Origin: an uncultured Paracoccaceae bacterium
GTDB lineage: Bacteria > Pseudomonadota > Alphaproteobacteria > Rhodobacterales > Rhodobacteraceae
Assembly (NCBI GenBank): GCA_937895435.1
Contig: CALAXT010000072.1
Coordinates: 124,001 to 188,000 of the forward strand
Reading direction: 5' to 3'
DNA length: 64,000 nt
Below are positions 42,573 to 53,717 of the stretch, piece after piece (within the stretch, counting starts at the first letter, position 1; each line of letters starts with the position of its first letter). Made by a program: the position numbers and the translations under genes. The notes beneath the pieces are model-generated. The model was given only the letters and a program-made list of their open reading frames with translations, was not told where the DNA came from and ran no database searches.

Positions 42573-42587
42573 GGGCCCAACGGGCCC
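42573..42587. terminator. short hairpin between convergent ilvD and ureG
   Basis: GGGCCC-AAC-GGGCCC, a perfect 6-bp stem immediately after ilvD and touching the ureG stop. It has no T tract, so it may slow or stop convergent transcription only weakly. Confidence 0.4.
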
Positions 42588-43207
42588 TAGCGCAGCAAAA
42601 GCCCGCCATGGTGTTGTAAAAATCCGATAATTTCGGCCAGCCCACCACCATGGCGCAGCTCTGCCATCACCAAGGGCCGCGGCCCGCGGGCCACACTCGC
42701 GTCATGGTGCAGCAGCGCCAAATCTACCCCAACATAGGGTGCCAAATCGGTCTTATTCACCACCAACAGATCTGACCGCGTCACCCCCGGGCCACGCTTG
42801 CGCGGAATATCCTGCCCTGCGGCCGTGTCTATGACATAGATCGACAGATCAGCCAGCTCAGGGCTAAAGGTCGCGGCCAGATTATCGCCCCCTGACTCAA
42901 TTAAAATCAGATCCAAATCGGGAAAGCTGCGGCAAAGATCAGCCACAGCCGCCAGGTTGATACTGGCATCTTCGCGAATGGCCGTATGCGGGCAGCCCCC
43001 CGTTTCAACCCCACGAATACGCGCAGCGGGCAACACCTGCGCCCGCGTCAGATAATCGGCGTCTTCGCGGGTGTAGATATCATTGGTGATCACAGCCATC
43101 GAGCACCGACCTGCAAGTGCCCCACACAGCTTTTCTGTCAATGTCGTTTTACCAGCCCCAACCGGCCCACCAATCCCAACTCTCAGCGGCCCATGTGTCG
43201 GGTTCAT
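42587..43207 (-). CDS. ureG: urease accessory GTPase UreG
   Basis: A SIMIBI GTPase of 206 residues that powers nickel delivery to apo-urease with UreE, UreF and UreD. It has a P-loop [10 protein letters not shown] (about 14-23), the metal-binding CPH in [17 protein letters not shown] (near residue 68), [15 protein letters not shown] and the guanine motif NKTD. Its ATG overlaps the ureF stop. It is the last gene of the operon and converges with ilvD. Confidence 0.97.
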   Translation of the reverse strand: MNPTHGPLRVGIGGPVGAGKTTLTEKLCGALAGRCSMAVITNDIYTREDADYLTRAQVLPAARIRGVETGGCPHTAIREDASINLAAVADLCRSFPDLDLILIESGGDNLAATFSPELADLSIYVIDTAAGQDIPRKRGPGVTRSDLLVVNKTDLAPYVGVDLALLHHDASVARGPRPLVMAELRHGGGLAEIIGFLQHHGGLLLR

Positions 43208-43854
43208 GTGCGATAAATCCTTGGTTGCAGGGTTTCATGTGCCATCGCGGCCAGCTCACCACCAAAAGCACTGCTGGCCAAATCCTCAAAATCGGCAGTG
43301 ACGGCCTGTGCCGCGATACCGCCAATCACCGCGTGCAGCCCAGCCAAAATCTGCTGTCCCTCAGTTTGTCCCAGTGGCACAAACCGCACCGCCATCAGCA
43401 CAAGATTGGCAGCAAAAGCATGGACATAAGCGGCGATCACCACCGTATCATCCAGCCCCCCCCCGCGCACAGCACGGCCAAAGGCCAACACAAGCGGCAG
43501 CGATACCCCCGCAGCCCCCCCCGTTGCGGCCACCGTATCCCCAAAAGCCCTGCCCTGATCCTCGGCCTCGGACCAACGTTCGGCAGATCCTGCAAGCGCC
43601 CGCGCCATGTCATCAAGCGCAGTGAAATCTGCGTCATCTTTCAGGGCCTGCGCCAGTAAAACCGCATCTGACCAGCCCGCACCAAAACGCAAAATATCAC
43701 AAATCCACGCCGATACCCCTGGTCCATCGGTCACATCCCCCTGTGCCACTGCCCATTCCAACCCGTGCGAATAGGCAAAGCCCCCCGTCGGAAAAGCTGG
43801 GGAAAGCCATTGCATCAGCTGCAAGACATCCACAATTGCGGGTGGTTCAGTCAT
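43204..43854 (-). CDS. ureF: urease accessory protein UreF
   Basis: An all-helical protein of 216 residues that bridges UreG and UreD on the apo-urease. Family motifs are [20 protein letters not shown] near residue 15 and the C-terminal conserved [11 protein letters not shown] segment. The ATG at 43854 overlaps the ureE end by 8 bp; the frame continues upstream inside ureE, which I reject. The C-terminus ([11 protein letters not shown]) is normal for UreF. Confidence 0.94.
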   Translation of the reverse strand: MTEPPAIVDVLQLMQWLSPAFPTGGFAYSHGLEWAVAQGDVTDGPGVSAWICDILRFGAGWSDAVLLAQALKDDADFTALDDMARALAGSAERWSEAEDQGRAFGDTVAATGGAAGVSLPLVLAFGRAVRGGGLDDTVVIAAYVHAFAANLVLMAVRFVPLGQTEGQQILAGLHAVIGGIAAQAVTADFEDLASSAFGGELAAMAHETLQPRIYRT

Positions 43855-44353
43855 GCTGGGCCTGCCAAAGGTCATCAGGATCAGGCGCGGCATGGCTGTG
43901 GCCCAGGGTCCGACCCAAACCATAAGCCCCCCCCTCGGGGTTGAATGGCGCAGACATCTGCGTCAGGGCCGCACCCAGACCTGCCAGCATCTCCTCAAGA
44001 ACCCGGTCAGCCCGGATCACCAGATGATCGGGGGCAATTTCACATGGTGTGTGACGATTGCCGATATGCCACGCCAACCGCGCCAAATCCCCCCGGATCA
44101 TCACCACATCCTCAGGCGCGGCCTGAATGGCAATCATTTGACCATCTGACAGTTCAAACGCATCCCCATCCGACAGACTGGCCACCTGCGCCAAATCCAC
44201 CAGAAATGACACGCCCGCAGCACCAACCAAACGCTTGCGGCGCAAAAACCGCGCATCATAGGCCAAGGCTACATGATCTGCGGCGGGTCCTTGCCATGCG
44301 CCCGCACGATGAAAACGTATGGCACAGGTCGCGGTTGGTTCTGATGGCTGCAT
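43847..44353 (-). CDS. ureE: urease accessory nickel chaperone UreE
   Basis: A nickel-binding metallochaperone of 168 residues. The N-terminal peptide-binding domain and the C-terminal domain with the metal-site segment AWHIGNRHTPCEI are present. The C-terminal tail (GHSHAAPDPDDLW) has only a few His residues, unlike the poly-His tail of some UreE proteins, so it probably binds few Ni2+ ions. The ATG at 44353 is preferred to an upstream frame start at 44416 inside ureC. Confidence 0.92.
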   Translation of the reverse strand: MQPSEPTATCAIRFHRAGAWQGPAADHVALAYDARFLRRKRLVGAAGVSFLVDLAQVASLSDGDAFELSDGQMIAIQAAPEDVVMIRGDLARLAWHIGNRHTPCEIAPDHLVIRADRVLEEMLAGLGAALTQMSAPFNPEGGAYGLGRTLGHSHAAPDPDDLWQAQHD

Positions 44354-44366
44354 ACGATTCCCTCGG

Positions 44367-46073
44367 CTAATACAAAAAATAGCGCTGCGCCAACGGCAGT
44401 TCGGTCGCCGGCTCACAGGTCAACAACACACCATCGGCGCGCACCTCATAGGTTTCCGGATTCACCTCAATGTGTGGGCGTGCGGCGTTCAACACCATAT
44501 CGGCTTTACCAATGCCACGGGTGTTCTGGACGGCCAGAGTAGCCTTGGCCAACCCCAGCCGCGCGCCCACGCCCGCCTCTTGCCCGGCCTGTGATACGAA
44601 CGTGACAGCACAAGCCGTGCGGGCACCACCAAAGGCACCAAACATCGGCCGCGAATAGATCGGCTGCACCGGGATCGACCCATTCGGATCGCCCATCTGC
44701 GCACAAACAATCATGCCCCCCATTAGCACCATATCGGGCTTTGCCCCAAAAAAGGCTGGTGACCACAACACCAAATCGGCCCGCTTGCCCTCGGCCACAC
44801 TGCCAATATGGCTCGACAACCCATGTGCAATCGCCGGATTGATCGTATACTTCGCAATATAACGGCGAACGCGAAAATTGTCGTTTTCACCACTTTCCTC
44901 GGATAAGCGGCCACGCTGCTGGCGCATCTTATGGGCGGTTTGCCAGGTGCGGGTGATGACCTCGCCCACGCGGCCCATCGCCTGACTGTCCGATGAAATC
45001 ACCGAAAATGCGCCCATATCATGCAACACATCCTCGGCCGCGATGGTCTCGCGGCGAATTCTGCTTTCGGCAAAGGCCACATCTTCTGGAATCGACCGAT
45101 CCAAGTGATGACAGACCATCAACATATCCAGATGCTCTTCGACCGTGTTGACCGTATAGGGCATTGTTGGGTTGGTCGATGATGGCAAAACATGCGCTGA
45201 AGAAACCACTTTGATAATATCAGGCGCATGCCCACCACCCGCACCCTCGGTGTGAAATGCATGGATCGTGCGCCCCGCAATTGCGGCCAGTGTGTTTTCG
45301 ACAAAGCCGGATTCGTTCAATGTATCGGTGTGAATCATCACCTGCACATCCATCCGTTCGGCAACCGTCAAACAGCAATCAATCGCGGCCGGGGTGGTGC
45401 CCCAATCTTCATGCAGCTTTAGCGCCGCCGCACCAGCCCACACCTGTTCTTCCAACGCTTCCGGCAGACTGGCATTGCCCTTGCCGGCAAAGGCCAAGTT
45501 CATCGGAAAGGCATCCGCAGCCTGCATCATCCGCCCCAAATGCCAAGGGCCAGGGGTGCAGGTGGTGGCCAATGTGCCATGCGCGGGCCCCGTGCCACCA
45601 CCCAACATACAGGTAATGCCGGAATGCAGTGCATCTTCGATCTGTTGCGGACAGATAAAATGGATATGCGCATCCATCCCACCCGCTGTCAAAATACGCC
45701 CCTCAGCCGCAATAATCTCGGTCCCGGGGCCGATGATGATATCAACGCCGGGCTGAGTGTCGGGGTTGCCGGCCTTACCGATCTTGTGAATGCGGCCATC
45801 GCGCAGGCCAACATCAGCTTTCCAGATCCCGGCATGGTCAACGATCAACGCATTTGTGATGACTGTATCCACAGCCCCCCCAGCACGGCTGATCTGGGAC
45901 TGGCCCATACCATCTCGGATCACCTTGCCCCCACCAAACTTGACCTCTTCGCCATAGGTTGTCAGATCACGCTCAACCTCGATGATCAGGTCCGTGTCAC
46001 CCAGCCGCACCCGGTCCCCGGTGGTGGGGCCAAACATCGCCGCATAGGCGCTGCGTGAAATTTCGGTTGCCAT
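44367..46073 (-). CDS. ureC: urease catalytic subunit alpha UreC
   Basis: The nickel-containing subunit that hydrolyses urea to ammonia and carbamate; 568 residues, the expected size. Active-site residues are complete: H136 and H138 in DAHIHFI, the carbamylated K219 in LKLHEDWG, H248, H274, the mobile-flap C321 and H322 in VCHHLD, and D362. It follows ureB by 8 bp. The intact set means the enzyme should be functional if nickel is supplied. Confidence 0.98.
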   Translation of the reverse strand: MATEISRSAYAAMFGPTTGDRVRLGDTDLIIEVERDLTTYGEEVKFGGGKVIRDGMGQSQISRAGGAVDTVITNALIVDHAGIWKADVGLRDGRIHKIGKAGNPDTQPGVDIIIGPGTEIIAAEGRILTAGGMDAHIHFICPQQIEDALHSGITCMLGGGTGPAHGTLATTCTPGPWHLGRMMQAADAFPMNLAFAGKGNASLPEALEEQVWAGAAALKLHEDWGTTPAAIDCCLTVAERMDVQVMIHTDTLNESGFVENTLAAIAGRTIHAFHTEGAGGGHAPDIIKVVSSAHVLPSSTNPTMPYTVNTVEEHLDMLMVCHHLDRSIPEDVAFAESRIRRETIAAEDVLHDMGAFSVISSDSQAMGRVGEVITRTWQTAHKMRQQRGRLSEESGENDNFRVRRYIAKYTINPAIAHGLSSHIGSVAEGKRADLVLWSPAFFGAKPDMVLMGGMIVCAQMGDPNGSIPVQPIYSRPMFGAFGGARTACAVTFVSQAGQEAGVGARLGLAKATLAVQNTRGIGKADMVLNAARPHIEVNPETYEVRADGVLLTCEPATELPLAQRYFLY

Positions 46074-46081
46074 ATCGCCCC

Positions 46082-46408
46082 CTATTCGACGCAGCCGGGG
46101 GGATCGATCGGCCCCATCACCGCCGCATTAAAGCCAAAGACCACACGCCCACCCGCCAGCGGCACCAGCCGTACCTCGCGGGTTTGGCCCGGTTCGAACC
46201 GCACAGCAGTACCCGCCGCAATATCAAGCCGAAACCCGCGTGCCGCCACACGATCGAACTGCAAACCCGCATTCGTTTCTGCAAAATGATAGTGCGATCC
46301 GACCTGCACCGGTCGATCCCCTGTATTGGCCACACAAAGCACAATCGACGCGCGCCCAGCGTTCAAAACAATATGCCCTGCGGCAGGAAAAACCTGCCCA
46401 GGGATCAT
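46082..46408 (-). CDS. ureB: urease subunit beta UreB
   Basis: A 108-residue non-catalytic urease subunit. It starts [19 protein letters not shown] and has the family segments [20 protein letters not shown] and [16 protein letters not shown]. It lies between ureA and ureC, 24 bp after ureA. Confidence 0.97.
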   Translation of the reverse strand: MIPGQVFPAAGHIVLNAGRASIVLCVANTGDRPVQVGSHYHFAETNAGLQFDRVAARGFRLDIAAGTAVRFEPGQTREVRLVPLAGGRVVFGFNAAVMGPIDPPGCVE

Positions 46409-46432
46409 AGCTGCACCGTTAGATAAATCAGA

Positions 46433-46756
46433 TTATTCATCATCATGGCCTTTGTCGCGAATGGGGTGATGCACCGTAACCAGCTTGGTGCCATCAGGAA
46501 ATGTTGCCTCAACCTGAACTGAATGGATCATATCTGAAATGCCCGGCATACATTGATCAGCAGTGATCACATGCGCCCCAGCCGCCATCAGATCGGCCAC
46601 GCTGCAGCCATCACGAGCGCCCTCCACCACGAAATCCGTGATCAGGGCGATGGCCTCTGGATGGTTCAGCTTAACCCCGCGCGCCAAGCGCCCCCGCGCA
46701 ACCATGGCGGCAAGGCTGATCATCAACTTTTCACGTTCGCGTGGGGTCAGGTTCAT
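46433..46756 (-). CDS. ureA: urease subunit gamma UreA
   Basis: A 107-residue structural subunit. It starts [19 protein letters not shown]; an in-frame start 27 bp upstream is possible but less family-like. The [20 protein letters not shown] segment is diagnostic. The C-terminal DKGHDDE tail is a few residues longer than usual. It is preceded by ureD. Confidence 0.97.
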   Translation of the reverse strand: MNLTPREREKLMISLAAMVARGRLARGVKLNHPEAIALITDFVVEGARDGCSVADLMAAGAHVITADQCMPGISDMIHSVQVEATFPDGTKLVTVHHPIRDKGHDDE

Positions 46757-46770
46757 GACATCCTCTTTGG

Positions 46771-47613
46771 TTACATCTGCCAAACGCGCGGCGGCGGCGC
46801 TTGGCGCAGCAGCGCAAGCACGCGCAAAATCTGACGGCGCAACGGCCAGCCATCGGCGGCCAAAAGCCGAACCACCAACCGCCCCTCAAAGACCGACGCC
46901 GCCGCCTGCACACCCGGCTCATCCAGCACAGCCCGCAACGGGCCCAGCACATCCCCCAGATTTGGACCAACCATGACCAAACTGGCCAGCGCCCGCGCCC
47001 CCGCCAACAACGCCGGACGGTCTGACCCTGCCAATACGGCATCATCCAACCGCAACGGCTCAATCCACATAACTCGCCCCTGACGGCGGATTATCCGCCG
47101 GTCGTGAAACTGCAACCGCGTCACCGTTTCACCCATTGCAGCACGGCCCAGAACAACCGCCTCAAGCAACAGACATCCCGCATCTTTGGCCAGATTGATT
47201 TCGCTGTGGCGCTGCAGGGCCGCACCTTGAAACAAAATTGTTTCCTGTGGCAACCAATCCAACCAGCCCCCCGCCCCCACCTGATGACTGACCTGCACAC
47301 GCGCTGGCAGCCCGCCCCCCGCGTCATAGGCGCGTTCGGCCGTTTGGGTCGTAGACACCACCCGACACCCAGCCCCAAGCGTTAGTGAAAAGGCCAGCTG
47401 ATCACCCGCTGTCAAACCACCAGAAGTATTTAAAAATACGACCTCGGGAACATCCGTATCAGGGCGCGGCAAAAGAACCTTGGCCGAACCCTCTTGCCTC
47501 AGATCGCGCAACCCCACCCGGCCACGCGCGCAGCCAAAGCGGGCATGCGCCCGACCATGGCTGCGCTGCATACCAAGCTCTGGTTGAAAGATTTTGGCAA
47601 CATCTGCCCCCAA
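46771..47613 (-). CDS. ureD: urease accessory protein UreD
   Basis: A scaffold protein (UreD/UreH) that binds apo-urease and forms the path for nickel; 280 residues. Conserved blocks are [32 protein letters not shown] and ERAYDAGGG. The start is probably the TTG at 47613, because AGGGGGG lies six bases before it; the first ATG (47571) is the alternative and would lose 14 residues. It is the first gene of the operon, preceded by a 162-bp gap with no recognisable promoter. Confidence 0.92.
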   Translation of the reverse strand: MGADVAKIFQPELGMQRSHGRAHARFGCARGRVGLRDLRQEGSAKVLLPRPDTDVPEVVFLNTSGGLTAGDQLAFSLTLGAGCRVVSTTQTAERAYDAGGGLPARVQVSHQVGAGGWLDWLPQETILFQGAALQRHSEINLAKDAGCLLLEAVVLGRAAMGETVTRLQFHDRRIIRRQGRVMWIEPLRLDDAVLAGSDRPALLAGARALASLVMVGPNLGDVLGPLRAVLDEPGVQAAASVFEGRLVVRLLAADGWPLRRQILRVLALLRQAPPPRVWQM

Positions 47614-47775
47614 GGCTGCCCCCCTGACCTACCCCATGTTGATAGATCAGACTTGGGACCCAGCGACACAGCGCAGGCCACCACACGGCGTGCAACACAG
47701 CTACAAACCATCCAACGCACAGAAATCAGGCAAAATGCGAAAATATTAAGCACACTGACGAGCGCAACCGCCCCT
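47614..47775 (-). promoter_or_regulatory. gap upstream of the urease operon
   Basis: The urease promoter should lie here. I looked for a sigma-54 -24/-12 pair; a TGG and a TTGC are present but spaced 14 bases instead of the required distance, so I do not call it. An AT-rich segment (TTAATATTTTC on the minus strand) near 47740 could be part of a sigma-70 promoter. Confidence 0.3.
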
Positions 47776-49071
47776 TCAGGAACCCGAACCTTCCATTTTG
47801 TCCCGAATCCGCCGGATCGCCATAAACACCGCCACCACCACCAATGGGGTCAAAACGGCGGTGGCCGTGCCTTTTGCCACCCCAAGTGGCTCGGTCAGCG
47901 GATAGACCAGATAGGCCATCAGATTGACCGCATAATAGCTGATCGCCACCACCGATAGCCCCTCAACCGTGTGCTGCAGGCGCAGCTGCAAATCAGCGCG
48001 GCGATCCATACTTTGCAGCAATTTCTGGTTTTGGGCCGAGCGTTCGACATCAACACGGGTGCGCAGCAATTCCCCCGCACGCATCGCACGATCTGACATC
48101 GCCTGCAGCCGCTTTTCCGCAGATTTGACCGTGCGCATCGCCGGATCAAACCGCCGCATCATGAATTCAGCAAAGGTTTGCCGCCCCTCAAACCGTTCTT
48201 CGCGCAGAACGGTGATCCGTTGATTTACCAGCGCCTCATAGGCGCCAGTGGCCCCAAACCGAAAGGATGAGTTAACCAACAGCGTCTCAAGCTCGGCCGA
48301 CACCTCTAACAGATCGTTCAAACTGTCCTCTGATGGGCGGGCATCATGCGACATCGTGCCAATCAGCCCGGTCAATTGCTGATCAATCTCGCCCATGCGC
48401 GGGGCCAAGGCACGCGCACGCGCAAGCCCCAGCATCGACATGGATTTATACGTTTCAATTTCACAGAGCCGCTGCACAATACGCCCGATGCGGCGCGGAC
48501 TGGTGCCGGGCTGCACAAAGACCGCCATCCGCATATGCCCCGCCTCATCAATGCGGAAATCGCAGGCCGCGATCGCAGCACCATCCAACACCCGCGCACA
48601 AGCCATGCTTTCGGCCACGAACCAATCAGCCAGCATCGTTTTGATACTATCTTCGTTCTCGGGCATATGATCAACGCGGATCAGCACCGAGGTAAAGCGC
48701 GGGCCCGGCGCCTCGGCCAACCAGTCATCTGGAAAAACATCCGCCTTGGCCGGGTCAAAAGGCCGGGCCATCACGCCTTGGGTAAAGGCGGTATAGGTCA
48801 CGAATTCGGTATGACTTTCCCATTTGACAGAATGTCGCCCGATCTGGCCAAAGAAATGCGTGGCATCGGGTGCCGGATGTGCCGTGCCATGCCGGTTTAA
48901 CAGCGCCAAAAGATGCGCGCGGTCGGCTGCGCGATCACGATTGGCGGCATCATTGGGTTGTTTGATCGCCAGATAAACTGCGTGGCACGGTGCCTCAAGT
49001 GCCGGAAAGGGCCGGGCATGCAGTTCATTTGCCAGTGCATATCGCAGCGGGTGATCATCAATCGGGGGCAT
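47776..49071 (-). CDS. DUF3422 membrane-anchored protein
   Basis: A 431-residue DUF3422 protein. The N-terminal region (MPPIDDHPLRYALANELHAR) and FFGQIGRHSVKWESHTEFVTYT are characteristic. A coiled-coil helical part (about 225-375) is followed by two C-terminal membrane helices (VVAISYYAVNLMAYLVYPL and TATAVLTPLVVVAVFMAIR). The fold recalls CorA-type channels in having two terminal helices, but no GMN motif is seen. The function is unknown. Confidence 0.88.
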   Translation of the reverse strand: MPPIDDHPLRYALANELHARPFPALEAPCHAVYLAIKQPNDAANRDRAADRAHLLALLNRHGTAHPAPDATHFFGQIGRHSVKWESHTEFVTYTAFTQGVMARPFDPAKADVFPDDWLAEAPGPRFTSVLIRVDHMPENEDSIKTMLADWFVAESMACARVLDGAAIAACDFRIDEAGHMRMAVFVQPGTSPRRIGRIVQRLCEIETYKSMSMLGLARARALAPRMGEIDQQLTGLIGTMSHDARPSEDSLNDLLEVSAELETLLVNSSFRFGATGAYEALVNQRITVLREERFEGRQTFAEFMMRRFDPAMRTVKSAEKRLQAMSDRAMRAGELLRTRVDVERSAQNQKLLQSMDRRADLQLRLQHTVEGLSVVAISYYAVNLMAYLVYPLTEPLGVAKGTATAVLTPLVVVAVFMAIRRIRDKMEGSGS

Positions 49072-49160
49072 GGAACCTCGGGGAAACAGCTAAAACGTGG
49101 CCAGTATTGCAGACAAGCGCCAGCGCGGCCAGCGCGATCATTGCAGGGTAGCAAAATGAC

Positions 49161-49189
49161 ACATCCCCCGGCAAGACGCCGAGGGATGT
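49161..49189 (-). terminator. intrinsic terminator downstream of pntB
   Basis: ACATCCC with GGGATGT encloses CGGC with GCCG (one mismatch between) around a 5-base loop. On the minus strand it lies 49 bp after the pntB stop and is followed by GTCATTTTG, a moderate T-rich tail. Confidence 0.7.
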
Positions 49190-49237
49190 TTCATTTCAAT
49201 AGGGCCGAAAACCAAAACGGCCAAGAGCTGTCACGGA

Positions 49238-50671
49238 TCAATCGATCATTGGCAGCAGCGCATCCAATGACTTTTTGGCATCGCCATAGAACATCCGCGT
49301 GTTTTCTTTGAAGAACAGCGGGTTTTCGATGCCTGAATAACCGGTGCCCTGACCACGCTTGGACACGAACACCTGCTTTGCCTTCCAGCATTCCAATACC
49401 GGCATGCCGGCGATCGGGCTGTTGGGGTCTTCTTGTGCGGCAGGGTTCACGATGTCGTTTGAGCCGATGACAATCGCCACATCGGTATTGGGGAAATCTT
49501 CGTTGATTTCATCCATCTCCAAAACGATATCATAGGGCACTTTTGCCTCGGCCAGCAACACGTTCATATGGCCGGGCAAACGCCCCGCCACCGGGTGTAT
49601 GGCAAAGCGCACTGTCTTGCCACGCGCGCGCAGCTTGCGGGTCAACTCGCTAACAGACTGCTGCGCCTGCGCCACCGCCATACCATAGCCTGGGATGATG
49701 ATAACCGAATCCGCATCGTTCAGCGCAGCCGCTACACCTTCGGCATCAATCGCAATCTGCTCACCCGAGATTTCCATTGCCGGGCCTGTCGTGCCGCCAA
49801 AGCCGCCCAAGATCACGCTGATGAACGACCGGTTCATGGCTTTGCACATGATGTAGCTCAGGATCGCCCCTGACGAACCGACCAGCGCGCCAGTCACGAT
49901 CAAAAGATCATTGCCCAGCGTAAAGCCAATCGCCGCCGCCGCCCAGCCAGAATAGCTGTTCAGCATCGACACAACGACCGGCATGTCGGCGCCACCGATC
50001 CCCATAATCAGGTGATAACCGATGAAAAACGCCAGCAGCGTCATCACCATCAGCGTCCAAAGGCCCGCATCATTGAAATACATCACCCCAAGCACAGCCG
50101 AGGCCAAGGCCGCACCTGCGTTCAGGAAATGCCCGCCAGGCAATTTGACGGCTTTGCCATCCACCTTACCCGCCAGCTTTCCAAAGGCAATGATCGACCC
50201 GGTAAAGGTCACCGCACCAATGAACACGCCCAGAAACACCTCAACCCGCAAAATCGCCACTTCAACCGGGGTTTTGTGCGCCAAGATCGCCGCAAACCCA
50301 GCCAACGCTTCGCGTGCCTCGGCATCCAGCGCCACAACCCGCGCCAATTCCAGATCGGCATTATAACCGATGAACACGGCCGCCAAACCAACAAACGAAT
50401 GCAGTGCGGCCACCAGCTGCGGCATATCGGTCATTTCGACCGTTTTGGCCACATACCAGCCCAGAACAGACCCGCCCGCAACCATCAGCGCAATTACGGC
50501 CCAATTGCCCACGCCAGGCCCAAAGATCGTGGCAACCATCGCCAGCCCCATGCCAACGATGCCATACCAAACAGCACGCTTGGCGCTTTCTTGCCCCGAA
50601 AGCCCACCCAGCGACAAAATAAACAAAACAGCCGCGGCGATATAGGCGGCGGAAACGATACCGATGCTCAT
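49238..50671 (-). CDS. pntB: NAD(P) transhydrogenase subunit beta PntB
   Basis: The beta subunit of the proton-translocating transhydrogenase, 477 residues. Nine or so membrane helices form domain II, followed by the NADP(H)-binding domain III with [31 protein letters not shown] and [12 protein letters not shown] motifs. The ATG at 50671, after an AAGGAGG site, is chosen over an upstream in-frame codon. It follows pntA by 10 bp. The enzyme uses the proton gradient to make NADPH. Confidence 0.96.
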   Translation of the reverse strand: MSIGIVSAAYIAAAVLFILSLGGLSGQESAKRAVWYGIVGMGLAMVATIFGPGVGNWAVIALMVAGGSVLGWYVAKTVEMTDMPQLVAALHSFVGLAAVFIGYNADLELARVVALDAEAREALAGFAAILAHKTPVEVAILRVEVFLGVFIGAVTFTGSIIAFGKLAGKVDGKAVKLPGGHFLNAGAALASAVLGVMYFNDAGLWTLMVMTLLAFFIGYHLIMGIGGADMPVVVSMLNSYSGWAAAAIGFTLGNDLLIVTGALVGSSGAILSYIMCKAMNRSFISVILGGFGGTTGPAMEISGEQIAIDAEGVAAALNDADSVIIIPGYGMAVAQAQQSVSELTRKLRARGKTVRFAIHPVAGRLPGHMNVLLAEAKVPYDIVLEMDEINEDFPNTDVAIVIGSNDIVNPAAQEDPNSPIAGMPVLECWKAKQVFVSKRGQGTGYSGIENPLFFKENTRMFYGDAKKSLDALLPMID

Positions 50672-50681
50672 GCCGGCCTCC

Positions 50682-52253
50682 TTATGACTTTTGGAACATG
50701 GCAAGCATCCGGCGTGTCACCAGAAAGCCGCCCACGATGTTGACTGTGGCAATCAGAACCGAAATGGCCGCCAGTGTCACCACCAACCAAGACCCCGATC
50801 CCACCTGTAACAGCGCCCCCACAACAACGATGCCCGAAATGGCATTCGTCACCGCCATCAGTGGGGTGTGCAGGCTGTGACTGACGTTCCAGATAACCTG
50901 AAAGCCAATAAAGCACGCCAGAACGAACACGATGAAATGCGCCATAAAGCTGGCCGGGGCAACAGCACCCACCAGCAGCAACAGCGCCGTCGCACCGCCC
51001 AGCATAATCACCTGCTGCTTGGTTGCCGCCGCAAATGCCGCCGTTTCTGCCGCACGCTTTTCGTCTGGCGTCAGTTCTTTTACCTTTTCCTTTGGTTTAG
51101 CGGCTGCAATCGCGGCCACTTTCGGCGGGGGCGGCGGGAAGGTCACAGCCCCCTCAAAGGTAACGGTCGCACCACGGATAACATCATCTTCCATGTTATG
51201 GACGACAACACCGTCTTTGCCGGGTGTTAGATCCGCAATCATATGACGGATGTTATTGGAATAAAGTGTGCTGGATTGCGCGGCCATCCGGCTTGGGAAA
51301 TCGGTATACCCCACCACCGTCACACCATTGTCCGACACGATTTTTTGATCTGGCACCGTCAGATCACAATTGCCACCGCGCTCGGCAGCCAGATCGACAA
51401 TCACCGATCCAGGCTTCATCAGGTGAACCATGTCTTCGGTCCACAGCTTCGGCGCAGGCCGGCCCGGGATCAGGGCCGTGGTGATCACGATATCAACGTC
51501 TGGTGCAAGTTCGCGGAACTTTGCCAACTGCTTTTCACGAAATTCCGGGCTAGATGGGGCCGCATAGCCACCGGTGGCGGCACCATCTTGGGCCTCTTCA
51601 AATTCCAAAAACACAAAGCTTGCGCCCATGGATTCGATCTGTTCAGCCACTTCGGGACGCACGTCAAACGCGTAAACAATTGCTCCAAGCGACACAGATG
51701 TGCCGATGGCTGCAAGCCCCGCCACCCCTGCGCCCACAACCAGCACCTTGGCGGGCGGCACTTTGCCCGCTGCCGTTACCTGACCGGTGAAGAAGCGGCC
51801 AAAATTGTTGCCTGCTTCTATGACCGCGCGATAGCCGGCAATATTTGCCATCGACGAAAGCGCGTCCATCTTTTGGGCCCGGCTGATCCGCGGGACCATG
51901 TCCATCGCAATCACATTGGCACCCTTGGCCTTGCAGGTCTCGAGCAGATCAGCATTCTGGGCTGGCCAGAAAAACGAAATCAGGGTTTGCCCAGCGCGCA
52001 GGCGCTTGGCCTCGGACTCTTCTGGACCACGCACCTTGACCACGACATCGGCGGCTTTCCAAAGGGCGGCGGCAGTCTTCACCACCTCAACTCCAACGGC
52101 CGCATAACGGTCATCTGAAAAACCGGCCAGCGCACCCGCGCCCGATTCGATGACACATTCATGACCCAGCTTTTGCAGCAGCACAGCCGAATCAGGGGTC
52201 ATGGCAACCCGGGCTTCACCGGCAAAAATTTCTTTTGGCGCTCCAATCTTCAA
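50682..52253 (-). CDS. pntA: NAD(P) transhydrogenase subunit alpha PntA
   Basis: The alpha subunit, 523 residues, with the NAD(H)-binding domain I fused to the first four or so membrane helices of domain II, as in E. coli and unlike the split PntAA/PntAB. Features are [19 protein letters not shown] at the start, [22 protein letters not shown], and hydrophobic helices after about residue 415. The start is the TTG at 52253, supported by a GGAGGAG site seven bases upstream and by the match to known N-termini. A longer frame to 52322 lacks family character. Confidence 0.95.
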   Translation of the reverse strand: MKIGAPKEIFAGEARVAMTPDSAVLLQKLGHECVIESGAGALAGFSDDRYAAVGVEVVKTAAALWKAADVVVKVRGPEESEAKRLRAGQTLISFFWPAQNADLLETCKAKGANVIAMDMVPRISRAQKMDALSSMANIAGYRAVIEAGNNFGRFFTGQVTAAGKVPPAKVLVVGAGVAGLAAIGTSVSLGAIVYAFDVRPEVAEQIESMGASFVFLEFEEAQDGAATGGYAAPSSPEFREKQLAKFRELAPDVDIVITTALIPGRPAPKLWTEDMVHLMKPGSVIVDLAAERGGNCDLTVPDQKIVSDNGVTVVGYTDFPSRMAAQSSTLYSNNIRHMIADLTPGKDGVVVHNMEDDVIRGATVTFEGAVTFPPPPPKVAAIAAAKPKEKVKELTPDEKRAAETAAFAAATKQQVIMLGGATALLLLVGAVAPASFMAHFIVFVLACFIGFQVIWNVSHSLHTPLMAVTNAISGIVVVGALLQVGSGSWLVVTLAAISVLIATVNIVGGFLVTRRMLAMFQKS

Positions 52254-52493
52254 CGCTGTCTCCTCCGTCGTTGCGCGGGCGTGGCGCGTTTGGTCGCAAA
52301 ATCCACGGCTGCACGGATGCAACCCTGACCGCCCCGCATATCATCATCTTGTGGCGCTTCACAAGTCAGTGATGGCGCGTTCCACGACAGAAGCGTCGGT
52401 TCTGCGCCCGCAGCCACCGCCATTTGGCCCCCAAGGCTTGACCACCACGCCTGCACCCGGCACTGCTGGACAACCCCAGACCAAAGGCATGTC
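52254..52493. promoter_or_regulatory. divergent gap between pntA and kynU
   Basis: This 240-bp gap must carry the pntAB and kynU promoters. No strong -35/-10 pair or palindrome was found. An open frame crosses it on the minus strand (52250-52531) but has no family resemblance or plausible start, and I treat it as noise. Confidence 0.3.
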
Positions 52494-53702
52494 ATGACCC
52501 TGCTCGCTCCTTTAGATTTCGCCGCCACCAAGGCACTGTTTCACCTGCCCGAGGGGGTGATTTATCTTGATGGCAATTCGCTAGGCCCGCTGCCGCGCGC
52601 CACGCCAGCACGTGTGGCAGACTGTGTGCAGGCCGAATGGGGCGATATGCTGATCGGTGGTTGGAACAAGGCCGGCTGGATGGATCAGCCTGCCCGACTG
52701 GGCGCCCGTATCGCGCGGCTAATTGGGGCCGAACCTGAGGCCGTTGTTTTGGGGGATACGCTGTCGATCAAGATCTATCAGGCGCTGGCCGCCGCACTGC
52801 AATTAAACCCCACCAGACGGGTTATTTTATCTGATTCTGGTAATTTTCCATCAGATCTTTATATGGCCGAGGGCTTGGTAAAGATGCTTGGGCAGGGCTA
52901 CAGCCTGCGGATCGTTGCGCCCGACGATATCGCCGACGCGTTGGATGAAAACGTCGCGGTGATGATGCTGACACAGGTCGATTACCGCACGGGACGGCTG
53001 CATGACATGGCAGATTTGACCCGCCACGCACATCAAAAAGGCGCGCTGACACTGTGGGATTTGGCGCATTCAGCCGGGGCATTGCCAATAGATTTGTCGG
53101 GATGTGGCGTCGATTTTGCTGCCGGCTGCACCTACAAATACCTCAATGGTGGGCCGGGTGCGCCAGCGTTCATCTATGTCGCTCCGCGCCATGCCGCGCA
53201 TGTGGCACCTGCGCTGTCGGGCTGGCTTGGACATGCGGCACCGTTTGATTTTAGCCCAACATACCAGCCCGGCCAAGGCGTCTCACGGTTGCGGGTCGGA
53301 ACACCAGCGGTGCTTCAAATGGCCGCACTTGAGGCCGCATTGGATATTTGGGATCGCGTCGACATTGCCGCCCTACGCGCAGCCTCGATCACCTTGTCCG
53401 AAATGTTCTTAACTGGTGTGCAAGATCTCTGCCCCGAATTGCGTCTGGCCTCACCCCGTGCAGCCGCTCACCGCGGATCACAAGTCAGTTTTCACCACCC
53501 ACAGGGCTATGCGATCATGCAGGCATTAATTGCCAAAGGCGTGATTGGCGATTTTCGTGCACCCGATATTCTGCGCTTTGGATTTACACCCCTCTACATC
53601 GGCGCGGATGAGGTGCGGGGGGCTGTCGATATTTTGGCGCAGATCATGGGGGATCGGTCTTGGGATCGGCCCCAATTTCACCGTCGCGCAGCGGTCACCT
53701 GA
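52494..53702 (+). CDS. kynU: kynureninase KynU
   Basis: A PLP enzyme of 402 residues cleaving kynurenine to anthranilate and alanine in tryptophan breakdown. It has IYLDGNSLGPLP near residue 23, LSDSGNFPSD near 113, and the PLP-binding Lys215 in TYKYLNGGPG. RFGFTPLYIGADEV closes the C-terminal domain. No other kynurenine-pathway gene (kynA, kynB) is in the window. It is divergent from pntA, and the next gene is convergent. Confidence 0.94.
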   Translation: MTLLAPLDFAATKALFHLPEGVIYLDGNSLGPLPRATPARVADCVQAEWGDMLIGGWNKAGWMDQPARLGARIARLIGAEPEAVVLGDTLSIKIYQALAAALQLNPTRRVILSDSGNFPSDLYMAEGLVKMLGQGYSLRIVAPDDIADALDENVAVMMLTQVDYRTGRLHDMADLTRHAHQKGALTLWDLAHSAGALPIDLSGCGVDFAAGCTYKYLNGGPGAPAFIYVAPRHAAHVAPALSGWLGHAAPFDFSPTYQPGQGVSRLRVGTPAVLQMAALEAALDIWDRVDIAALRAASITLSEMFLTGVQDLCPELRLASPRAAAHRGSQVSFHHPQGYAIMQALIAKGVIGDFRAPDILRFGFTPLYIGADEVRGAVDILAQIMGDRSWDRPQFHRRAAVT

Positions 53703-53717
53703 AAATCCCCAAAAACT

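Noticed and set aside
46191-46200. GGTTCGAACC, resembling a tRNA T-loop core
   Set aside because: It lies inside ureB, and no acceptor or anticodon stem can be drawn around it; it codes for part of the UreB sequence.
47614-47775. Sigma-54 promoter for the urease operon
   Set aside because: The only TGG...TTGC pair has the wrong spacing (14 bases between the GG and GC).
52250-52531. Minus-strand ORF of 93 codons over the pntA-kynU gap
   Set aside because: No family resemblance, it overlaps the kynU start, and its composition is that of a frame shadow; pntA starts at 52253 inside it.
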